Below the pieces are notes generated by a model. That model did no database searches. It saw only the letters and a program-made list of their open reading frames with translations, and was not told the DNA's origin. A program made the translations under genes and the position numbers. From an uncultured Acetatifactor sp. (lineage in GTDB: Bacteria > Bacillota > Clostridia > Lachnospirales > Lachnospiraceae), in assembly GCA_910585015.1 (NCBI GenBank), contig CAJUCT010000020.1, positions 11,118-75,117 of the forward strand: DNA of 64,000 bases, in the 5' to 3' direction. Below, piece by piece: positions 34,435 through 41,897 of the stretch; positions within the stretch are counted from its first letter, which is position 1, and the number at the start of each line of letters is the position of its first letter.

Positions 34435-37400
34435 TTATTGTATTTCATTCACATCAATCAGAAAGCGCAGCACATACTCGCGCTCCATGGGATAGCGGTA
34501 CTCAGGGGCTGTGGCTGGGCCGCAGCTGCCTGTGCCTATGCCCATCTGGAAGGCCGAAATGGTAACATAGGTTCCCGTGCCCTTCTCGTCCTCCCGGTGC
34601 TTCATGGATAGCAGCTGACGGTCACTGTAGGGCTTGATCCCCAATTCATAAGGGCGATCTACGGCCCGAAAACTGACTCTCAGCTTTCCGTCGCTGACGC
34701 TGGCCCACTGGCAGTCACAGCGGTTGCCGCTCTCCTGGGGGCGAATGTTGGGTTCCGTCATGTCCCTGACTCGGCAGGAGACCATGCCGATCTGAGTATG
34801 CTCTTTCATATCCGCGTAAGACTCACCGTTTCTTCCATAATATGCCACATCGCAAAAACTCTCGTCCAGTCGGAAAGCCTTGCCGAACCGGGGCAGATAT
34901 CCGCTTGCCCGCTCACAGCGAAGCCTGCTGGTGACCAGGATGCCCTGGCTGCAGTACTCATAGGTATCCGCGCAGAGAAAGCTGCCTGCTTTACAGCTGA
35001 TGCGGGTCCTCACCTTCAGCTGCAGTTCTGTGCGGTGGATGTCCAGCAGTTCCTCCCGCTGATCCGTAAATTCATTCACCCCGCAGCGCCGCAGCAGGTT
35101 CACGTCATTGTCCGTAGGGGCCCGGAAAAGGATGGTGTAGGGATCCGCCGCCGCCAGCCGAGTTTCTCCCAGATAAAGATTGGGGCGTCCGTTGTCCTCC
35201 TGCAGAATGGGCGGCAGCGGTTTCTGGCTGCTGCGGGCAGGTCTGGGCAGCGCCGCTTCCCGCAGAGTGATCTGCTCCACTGCCACCTCTCTGCCTGTAT
35301 TTTTTTCCACAGTGGTGACTGTGAGCAGCAGTTCCTGGCGGGAATCCCGGTATATTCGCCGATATCCCTCCTCCGACCGCTTCTCGGGCGGCAGAATGCG
35401 GATGCATTTTCTCTCCAGCGGCCCCACCATGGGCACCACCTCCGTCTCCCGTCCGTCACTCCATTGACAGCGCAGCACAAAGCGGCTGCCGGGGGTAAAG
35501 CCCGTGGTGTTGAATATCTCGTACAAATTTCCCTCTACATGCGTCACACGGATGGGCCGGTAGAGAAACCGGGCGATCCGGGCGCCCGTAGAGGGGGTCC
35601 TGTCCGGATAAAAAATGCCGTCCACACAGAAGTTGCCGTCATGTTCCCATTCTCCGTGGTCTCCGCCATAGGTATAGCTGCCGTCCGGGTGCAGCACCGC
35701 ATGGTCAGCCATTTCCCAGATGCAGCCTCCCATGAGGTTGTCATACCGATAGATCTCCCTCCAGTAACTCTCCGCATTGCCGGGACCCACCCCCATGGCA
35801 TGGGCATATTCGCATAGAAAATAAGGCCTGTCGCACAGCTGGGACACATTGCGGACGCCTTCCCCCACCTGACGCACATTTTCCACAGAAGGATACATCT
35901 CGCTGCCCACATCGTAGGCCCTGCGCCGGGTGTGAATCACGCCCTCATAGTGGACGGGCAGGTTTGTTCTTTTTTTCAGATAGCTATACATCTTATCCGT
36001 ATTGCAGTAGCCGCCGGATTCGTTGCCCAGACTCCACATGACGATGGAAATATGGAGTTTATCCCGGTGGAACAGTCTGCGGGCACGATCCAGATAGTGC
36101 AGACGCCAGGCCGGATCGCCGCTGATGTGGCTGTAATTGGGCGGCAGTCTGTGGGAAAAGCTGCCATGGGTCTCCAGATCGGCCTCGTCCACCACATAGA
36201 TTCCCTGCTCGTCGCAGAGTTCCAGCAGATAGGGATCCGGCGGATAGTGGGATGTCCGTATGGTGTCTATATTGTACTCCTTACAGAGGGATATATCTTT
36301 TTCTATCTCCTCCGGCGTCATGGTATAGCCGCCTGTAGGGCTGGTGTCATGATGATTCACGCCGTGGAGCTTTACCGGTCGGCCGTTTAAACGGAACACT
36401 TTTCCTTCTGTGGTCACATGTTTAAAGCCCACCCTCTCCCGTACACAGCAGCTCTCCGTCTCGATAAACAGATCGTACAACACGGGTTCCTCCGCGTTCC
36501 ACTCCCGGACGGAGAGTTCGGGAAAACGCACCTGAGCCACATGTTCCCGGGAATGTCCTTCTTGGCTTATGTCGAGGCCATGTCCCGCCAGGGTAAAGCG
36601 CACCGGGCCGTCCTCATACAGGGTAGCGGTGACAGTCGCGTCATATACTGCCCCCGGCATTGGGGTCATTCCGCCCTGTCCGTTCCTGCAGATCTCAGTC
36701 TCCCAGGCCACATCCCAGATATCGCTCTCCTCGCAGACCCGCAGCAGCACATCCCGAAAAATACCGTTGTTGCGGAACATATCCTGACACTCCAGGTAGG
36801 AACCGTTGCACCACCTATGTACCACGGCCAGCAGTTCGTTTTCCCCCTGACACAGAAACTCCGTCACATCAAACTCCGCCATGTTGTGGGAGCCCTCGGA
36901 ATAACCCACAAAACAGCCGTTTACATACAGGTCCACACAAGCGGCAACCCCTAAGAAGGAAATCTCATGCCTTTTTTCGGGATCTTGTACCTGAAAAAAG
37001 CGCCTGTATACACCCACAAAATTGTACTCCTCACCGGGGTCTTTGCGCCGGGGAGTGTTGCCCTGATCCGCGCCCACCCAGGTGAAAACCGGACCCACCT
37101 TGCCCACCGTGGGGATCCGGGGCGGCTGGAAGGGGAACTGGTAACGGGTATTTACATAGAAGGGCCTGTCATACCCCTGGAACTGCCAACAGCCGGGCAC
37201 GGCTATCCGATCCCACTCCACCTTCTCCGTGTCCAAAATGGCGGGCATCCGGGATGGCTTTGCATAGAAATGAAAATCCCAATTGCCGCTTAGACAAAAC
37301 ACCTTGGGGGACGCATAGCGCTTTTGGCGCAGGCTGACCCGCTCTGCCTGCTCCCGATCCGGATAGGGGATAAAGTAACTTCTGGGGGCCAGTCTGTTTA

Positions 37401-37452
37401 CGGCCAGCGTCTCAAAAGAGTGGTAGTTGTCCTGGTTGATAATATATTGCAT
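34435..37452 (-). CDS. lacZ: Beta-galactosidase, glycoside hydrolase family 2
   Basis: Hydrolyses beta-galactosides such as lactose. The 1005 residues match the LacZ length and five-domain layout: sugar-binding domain from about 40, immunoglobulin-like domains, TIM barrel from about 330 and C-terminal small domain. The acid/base Glu is in WSLGNESGGY near 462 and the nucleophile in FLCEYAHAMG near 546. There is no signal peptide, so cytoplasmic. ATG 37452 follows AGGAGGG. No transporter or LacI-type regulator is adjacent; the upstream neighbour is a membrane protein gene about 60 bp away, likely co-transcribed. Confidence 0.94.
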   Translation of the reverse strand: MQYIINQDNYHSFETLAVNRLAPRSYFIPYPDREQAERVSLRQKRYASPKVFCLSGNWDFHFYAKPSRMPAILDTEKVEWDRIAVPGCWQFQGYDRPFYVNTRYQFPFQPPRIPTVGKVGPVFTWVGADQGNTPRRKDPGEEYNFVGVYRRFFQVQDPEKRHEISFLGVAACVDLYVNGCFVGYSEGSHNMAEFDVTEFLCQGENELLAVVHRWCNGSYLECQDMFRNNGIFRDVLLRVCEESDIWDVAWETEICRNGQGGMTPMPGAVYDATVTATLYEDGPVRFTLAGHGLDISQEGHSREHVAQVRFPELSVREWNAEEPVLYDLFIETESCCVRERVGFKHVTTEGKVFRLNGRPVKLHGVNHHDTSPTGGYTMTPEEIEKDISLCKEYNIDTIRTSHYPPDPYLLELCDEQGIYVVDEADLETHGSFSHRLPPNYSHISGDPAWRLHYLDRARRLFHRDKLHISIVMWSLGNESGGYCNTDKMYSYLKKRTNLPVHYEGVIHTRRRAYDVGSEMYPSVENVRQVGEGVRNVSQLCDRPYFLCEYAHAMGVGPGNAESYWREIYRYDNLMGGCIWEMADHAVLHPDGSYTYGGDHGEWEHDGNFCVDGIFYPDRTPSTGARIARFLYRPIRVTHVEGNLYEIFNTTGFTPGSRFVLRCQWSDGRETEVVPMVGPLERKCIRILPPEKRSEEGYRRIYRDSRQELLLTVTTVEKNTGREVAVEQITLREAALPRPARSSQKPLPPILQEDNGRPNLYLGETRLAAADPYTILFRAPTDNDVNLLRRCGVNEFTDQREELLDIHRTELQLKVRTRISCKAGSFLCADTYEYCSQGILVTSRLRCERASGYLPRFGKAFRLDESFCDVAYYGRNGESYADMKEHTQIGMVSCRVRDMTEPNIRPQESGNRCDCQWASVSDGKLRVSFRAVDRPYELGIKPYSDRQLLSMKHREDEKGTGTYVTISAFQMGIGTGSCGPATAPEYRYPMEREYVLRFLIDVNEIQ

Positions 37453-37473
37453 GGTCGTATCCCTCCTATTTTT

Positions 37474-37500
37474 AGTTCCGCATGTTCCGCATGTTCCACA
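37474..37500 (-). repeat. Family A terminal fragment before lacZ
   Basis: Only the gene-proximal end is present: ATGCGGAAC repeated directly next to GCGGAACT, then AATAGGAGGG of the ribosome site. No palindromic body. Confidence 0.6.
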
Positions 37501-37512
37501 ACAGTCTCTATA

Positions 37513-38841
37513 TTATCCCATCATAAAATAGGTTTCGCCGCCCAGCAGGCGGAAGAAAAAATAGGCCCCGCACCAGATCTGGTAGAGCAGTACCAGCCCG
37601 GCCAGAATGTAAGCGGCGCGAATCAGAACCAGCCGAACCTGCCTCATGGGTTTTTCCTCCCGGGCCGGCAGCATAATGTCTATATTCCGCAGGGACAGCC
37701 ATTTGACCAGGCTCACCGCATACAGCCAGAAGATGGCAAAAAGATAACCCCACAGAAAATTCCCGTCTCTGGAACGTCCGCCTGTCTCCACCAGAAGCAG
37801 GGCCTCCGCAAACCCAACCAACGTCATCAACCAGGCGAAGAGGTATGTGCGTCTTAGACGAAACAGATATATGTCCCCAGGCCGGACGTTTTCCCTGACC
37901 GCTCCCGGTCGTCGTCCGGTCACGGCCAGCACACTGGCCCCCAGCACCACCAGGGGAAAAGCCAGTGAACAGAGCACCGCCAGCTTGGGCCTGTCTGCGT
38001 GCAGGGAGAAAGTGTACCAGGGGTCAAAGGTCATGCCATTGCCCGTGTCCTCCCCAAACAGCACCATGTTCTGCCACAGCACTACGCCGCAGGCGGGCAG
38101 CACCGCCGATCCCAATAGGAATACCTGTATAAAACGTACTTTATGACACAGATCCCACAGCAGCTTCAAAGCCAGCGCCGGGGCAAAGACTGTAAGAAAG
38201 CTGGGCTTAACGCCGGTACATACCACCAGGAGCAGGGCAAAGACAAACCATTGCTTTACCGTAATTTTTTCCCGGTAATTCTCCTCCAGCTTCTGGTAAT
38301 ACAGCAGCGCCGCCAGCGCAAGCAGCCGCATACACAGGTAGGTGGAGTTGTGCCACAGATTGCCGGACTGGTAACTCACATAGCGGTAGCTGCCCGCCCA
38401 TTTCAGGTAAAAGGGCATCACCAGGTTCAGCGCCAGTGCCGCCGCCATGGTGGCCCAGCTTCTCCTCTGCATACCGGCCATGCGGCGCAGCAGCAGTTCT
38501 GTCAGCAGCAGGGAGGCCACCGTCACCGCCGCCAAAAACAGGGCTATCCCCACTGTAGTCCTACCACACAGGTAGTACAGCGCCTGATAGGCATAGGCGG
38601 TAAAACTGTAGTACCAGCCGTCCTCCACGATCATGCTGATATGGTAGGGCAGGTCGGATTGGAAGTAACGGTTGTCATAGTCCAGGGGCTGAACCGACTG
38701 CATATAATATAGATAGAGACAAGCTGCGCCATACAGCGCCGTCAAGACCCACATCGCCCACTGGCCACCGCCAATTTCACCTTTTATTCTTTTTTTCTTT
38801 GTCTGCTTTATATTGTTTTCCACTGCCGCACTCCCTGTCAC
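37513..38841 (-). CDS. Polytopic membrane protein of unknown function
   Basis: 442 residues with about ten hydrophobic helices and a Lys-rich N-terminus (KQTKKKRIKGE). The overall look, with an early periplasmic loop containing DYDNRYFQSDLPYH, recalls GT-C type glycosyltransferases or mannosyltransferase-like proteins, but I see no clear DD/DE catalytic pair, so this is only a resemblance. It has its own promoter near 38921 and probably reads into lacZ. Confidence 0.75.
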   Translation of the reverse strand: MTGSAAVENNIKQTKKKRIKGEIGGGQWAMWVLTALYGAACLYLYYMQSVQPLDYDNRYFQSDLPYHISMIVEDGWYYSFTAYAYQALYYLCGRTTVGIALFLAAVTVASLLLTELLLRRMAGMQRRSWATMAAALALNLVMPFYLKWAGSYRYVSYQSGNLWHNSTYLCMRLLALAALLYYQKLEENYREKITVKQWFVFALLLVVCTGVKPSFLTVFAPALALKLLWDLCHKVRFIQVFLLGSAVLPACGVVLWQNMVLFGEDTGNGMTFDPWYTFSLHADRPKLAVLCSLAFPLVVLGASVLAVTGRRPGAVRENVRPGDIYLFRLRRTYLFAWLMTLVGFAEALLLVETGGRSRDGNFLWGYLFAIFWLYAVSLVKWLSLRNIDIMLPAREEKPMRQVRLVLIRAAYILAGLVLLYQIWCGAYFFFRLLGGETYFMMG

Positions 38842-38920
38842 AAAATTCTGTTTCCCTCTCCTATAACCTTTTCACCGGCCTGCTTTCCGGTTTTCCCATC
38901 CGGGACTTTCACTCATGTAC

Positions 38921-38949
38921 AGTATATCCGTTTCTTTCATGAAAATCAA
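38921..38949 (-). promoter_or_regulatory. Sigma-A promoter of the membrane protein-lacZ unit
   Basis: Minus-strand TTGATT (38944-38949), 17-bp spacer, TATACT (38921-38926), about 80 bp before the start at 38841. Confidence 0.6.
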
Positions 38950-38992
38950 TGACAAAAGGGGGTGACTCTCCCCCTGCTGGAATGATATATAA

Positions 38993-39091
38993 AAGTACGG
39001 GGTAGAATATCTGCTGCTCCAGTGGAAGAGCGGCGATTACACTTATGGCGGGGATGATCCGTACTGGTACGTGTTCCAGAGAGAATCCTAA
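38993..39091 (+). pseudogene. Orphan 3' end of a plus-strand gene
   Basis: 33 codons without a start, preceded by an in-frame stop, ending in a genuine-looking C-terminus (DYTYGGDDPYWYVFQRES) and followed 34 bp later by a good terminator. The Trp/Tyr-rich sequence is protein-like, but I cannot name the family. It appears to be the leftover of a deleted plus-strand gene. Confidence 0.5.
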
Positions 39092-39124
39092 GAAAAAGCA
39101 TGGATGAGTAGGGCTGTAACAGTG

Positions 39125-39174
39125 AAGCCTGCCCGTATCCTTTTTATATCAGGAGACAGGGCAGGCTTATTTTT
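39125..39174 (+). terminator. Terminator of the orphan gene end
   Basis: Stem AAGCCTGCCC / GGGCAGGCTT followed by ATTTTT on the plus strand. No intact plus-strand gene precedes it. Confidence 0.8.
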
Positions 39175-39312
39175 GATAGTATCTCAGAGACGAAATTTGG
39201 GAACTAATCTTCCAAATACCGATTGGTGCAATATCACAGGCGAAACCGGAGTTTGGCCAAGCTAAACTCCAAATATGCATGTAGAGGTAAGTTATGCAGA
39301 ATCTCCGGGGCC

Positions 39313-39990
39313 CTACCGGATCTCCCATACAACCGTGACAGTATCCGAGACCTCAATATCATCCGGCTCAATATCCAGATCGTAGCTTGCGCTCAACGGA
39401 GCCAGCAAGTTCTCAATCTCTTCACTTGTCAACATCTCGCCGCTCATCGGGCGCGCTTCAAGATTAATCTGCCCCCACGAATAATCAATGCTCTGGATAT
39501 CTTTGAGTTCCACACCCGCGGCCTGAGTCAAAACGGCCGCCTTCTTCTTCGCGTCAGTCACCGCCTTACCCACAAGTTCATTCTTTACCGCCTCCTGATC
39601 CTTCACGGTATAGCTGAGTTTAAATTTCGGATTAATCGGGCAGTGCGCAAGCGCATAGAGGATCTTTCCAAGCCGCTCATTGTCGGACGCAAACTCCACC
39701 TTCATCTGATGCTGGAATTTATATCCCACAAATCTCTGCTTATAACTGCCATCCTCATTATACCTCTCATATTCCGTGTCCACTTTAAAGTTCAGGGTCT
39801 TAAGTTCTGACCGCTCAAATCCAAAACCCGCGAGAATGTCCCTTAAACACTCCGTGTCCTGGGCCGAGTGCTGGAGCATTTCACTGTACTCGGGATATAT
39901 CCCCTCCAGTGATATGGCGATTCTTGTCGTATCCGGCCTTAACCTTATCTGCCCTTTGCCTGTTACGCGAATTGTTCTCATACTGCTCAT
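39313..39990 (-). CDS. SIMPL domain (DUF541) protein
   Basis: 225 residues filling one SIMPL/DUF541 domain: IRVTGKGQIRLRPDTTRIAISLEG at the start, then NFKVDTEYE and GYKFQHQMKVEF, ending SDTVTVVWEIR. No signal peptide, unlike the periplasmic members of other phyla. Function unknown. ATG 39990 follows AAAGGGG. GC is a little lower than in the flanking genes. Confidence 0.88.
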   Translation of the reverse strand: MSSMRTIRVTGKGQIRLRPDTTRIAISLEGIYPEYSEMLQHSAQDTECLRDILAGFGFERSELKTLNFKVDTEYERYNEDGSYKQRFVGYKFQHQMKVEFASDNERLGKILYALAHCPINPKFKLSYTVKDQEAVKNELVGKAVTDAKKKAAVLTQAAGVELKDIQSIDYSWGQINLEARPMSGEMLTSEEIENLLAPLSASYDLDIEPDDIEVSDTVTVVWEIR

Positions 39991-40321
39991 AATCTGCCCC
40001 TTTCTTATAGTGTTACTTTATGCCTGGCTTTTTTCCAGACATCCTTTATTTAATTGTTACAGCCTTTACATAGCCTGCATAGTCATAACACAGGTCACAA
40101 TAAATCATTACTGATTATAAACACCTTTTCCGCTTTCAAATTTCGTTGTCGGTAACTGCTGTAAGAGAACCATCTAAGTTAGGAAGATTTCCTTTTTCTA
40201 TTTATACCGCTTGGCTTATCCAGTGTCAATTCCCCATATAGTGTCATGTACAACTTTGTCATTTTGCAAAAGGTGCAAAAATACGGCGTTAGGAGCTTGC
40301 TCTGATTTCAGGCAGAAGCGG

Positions 40322-40453
40322 TCACCCCTCCCAATTCAATGCGCCATACACCGTCTCCAGCAGGATCTGGGGCATAAAAGGCTTTGTGATATAGTCCTCC
40401 ACCCCCAGCTTTCTGGCTTTTTCTATGGCAGTCAGTTCCTTGGTAGCTGTCAT
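40322..40453 (-). pseudogene. C-terminal fragment of a response-regulator receiver domain
   Basis: 43 codons: KARKLGVEDYITKPFMPQILL is the last third of a receiver domain, containing the conserved Lys-Pro pair (TKPF). The phosphorylation Asp and the first 80 residues are absent. Its ATG overlaps the stop of the truncated HD-GYP gene, so both look like pieces left by deletions in a signalling locus. Confidence 0.65.
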
Positions 40454-41010
40454 AACTCGTCCACCATTTTCAGCATAATCTCCACGATCTGAGGGTCAAA
40501 CTGTGTCCCCTTCCCTGCCAGCAGTTCGTCCCTTATCACTTCCTGGGGAAGAGCCCTTCGATAACTTCTGTTTGACGCCATGGCGTCATAAGCATCCGCT
40601 ACGCCGATAATTCTGGCATGTTCCGGCGTATTGTCCCCCACAAGGCCGTTGGGATAGCCTTTCCCGTCATAGCGCTCGTGGTGGAATTTCGCCCCGGTCG
40701 CAATCATCTGATCCTTGGTAAAGGCTTTTAATATATGGTATCCGGAAACCGGATGTAATTTTATAAAAGCATATTCTTCCTCCGTCAGTTTGCCTGGCTT
40801 GTTGATAATTCCGTCAGGTATCCTGATCTTTCCCACATCATGCAGCAGCTCCGCCTGCTCCTTTTCCTGGGCCATGGTGCTGGCGCCGATAGCCAGGGCA
40901 TCCTTTCTGGCGTTCTGATAAAATGTGGTCATTATGTATGCCGACAAAAAAGCCAGCGCCGCCAGCGTCACGATTATGGTGATAAAAAAATGCTTTTTGT
41001 TTGTTTTCAT
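40450..41010 (-). pseudogene. Truncated HD-GYP phosphodiesterase with an N-terminal membrane helix
   Basis: 186 codons. Residues 8-28 form a membrane helix. After only about 22 linker residues (ending AQEKEQ) the sequence jumps into the middle of an HD-GYP domain at AELLHDVGKIRIPDGI, continuing HHERYDGKGYPNGL to a normal end. The N-terminal 50 or so residues of the HD-GYP domain, with the first metal-binding His, and any sensory domain are missing, which suggests an internal in-frame deletion. Cyclic di-GMP hydrolysis is therefore doubtful. Confidence 0.65.
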
Positions 41011-41162
41011 CTCAAGTCCATCCCTGATTTCTTTTGCGGCCCATATTATGGTTTCAAATCACTGTTCTTCATATAGAAGAGAAACTTTACTAAATCATAT
41101 ATACTGATATAAGAATAACAGAAATGCTGTCGGCAGCGCAACATATAAAAACAATTAAAGCG

Positions 41163-41188
41163 AAAAAGGCAGACTTTTAGTCCTGCCT
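41163..41188 (-). terminator. Terminator of the gene at 41205
   Basis: Minus-strand stem AGGCAGGACT / AGTCTGCCT followed by TTTTTCG, 17 bp after the stop codon. Confidence 0.8.
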
Positions 41189-41204
41189 CCTTCTGTCTAT
41201 TTTC

Positions 41205-41669
41205 TCAGAGTTCCCCATATTCCAAAACCAGTGTCTCCTTTTCCCCGTCAGGACAAACGTAGACAAACCTTACCATAGAATCCTTACAGGCCCAGAAAAA
41301 CGGCTCCGTACAGGCAATATCAAACCCTGCCTCTCCGCTGATGGTATCTGTCAGCACAATACTCTGAAAACAGGCTGTTTGATTCATCTCCAGCACTTCC
41401 AGCTGTCCCTGCAGAATCCGGTGCAGTTCTTTCTTCGTAATCGGGTCTTCCAGAATCTGCCTGTAGCGAAAGCAGGAAGCTGTATAACGATTGGTATTAA
41501 TGATTCTCTCCATGTATTCTTCCAGTTCTTTGGGCAGGATCTCTTTGACCGCAACCCTTATTTCCCGTTCCGGATTCTTGTGAATCTGTACGATCAGGGA
41601 GGAAAGCATCCGCGAAGTTATAATTATAAAATCCTCTCCTCCATTAATTTTTAGCATAAATTCCCGCAT
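41205..41669 (-). CDS. Hypothetical protein
   Basis: 154 residues, soluble, no signal peptide, no family recognised. Sequence includes KINGGEDFIIITSRMLSSLI at the start, a Glu/Lys-rich centre and a beta-rich end (DSMVRFVYVCPDGEKETLVLEYG). ATG 41669 is preceded by AAGGGGATT. An 18-codon frame lies immediately upstream and a good terminator follows, so it is likely expressed. Confidence 0.6.
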   Translation of the reverse strand: MREFMLKINGGEDFIIITSRMLSSLIVQIHKNPEREIRVAVKEILPKELEEYMERIINTNRYTASCFRYRQILEDPITKKELHRILQGQLEVLEMNQTACFQSIVLTDTISGEAGFDIACTEPFFWACKDSMVRFVYVCPDGEKETLVLEYGEL

Positions 41670-41683
41670 TACAATCCCCTTAC

Positions 41684-41740
41684 TCAGAAATGTCTCTCCC
41701 GGATCAATTCCTGTGGATTTCTAAAGTCATATCCTTTCAT
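41684..41740 (-). CDS. Possible 18-residue leader ORF upstream of the hypothetical gene
   Basis: ATG 41740 to TGA gives MKGYDFRNPQELIRERHF, ending 14 bp before the start of the gene at 41669. The composition looks like a real protein N-terminus. A family B element has inserted just upstream and may have separated it from its own promoter. It could be a leader peptide or the remnant of an older gene start. Confidence 0.3.
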   Translation of the reverse strand: MKGYDFRNPQELIRERHF

Positions 41741-41754
41741 TTTTACCCGTTTTC

Positions 41755-41897
41755 TAGGCGATTGCGAAACTCCCTTTCTGATAACAGTGGATGGGCAATA
41801 TATACAAAATAAGGGCGACTTGCCACTGCGTCGGAGCCCGTTTTTGTATATATTGACCAGCCACGTCACTTGCAGACAACCTTTCACAATTGCCTGT
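41755..41897 (-). mobile_element. Family B palindromic element (MITE-like), copy 2
   Basis: 143 bp, about 90 percent identical by eye to copy 1, with the same terminal repeats (AGGCGATTGCGAAA; complement AGGCAATTGTGAAA). Flanked by an exact direct repeat TACCCGTTTTC (41744-41754 and 41898-41908). The right repeat is the end of the permease coding region, so the insertion landed at its stop codon and the target duplication left the gene intact. Confidence 0.85.
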
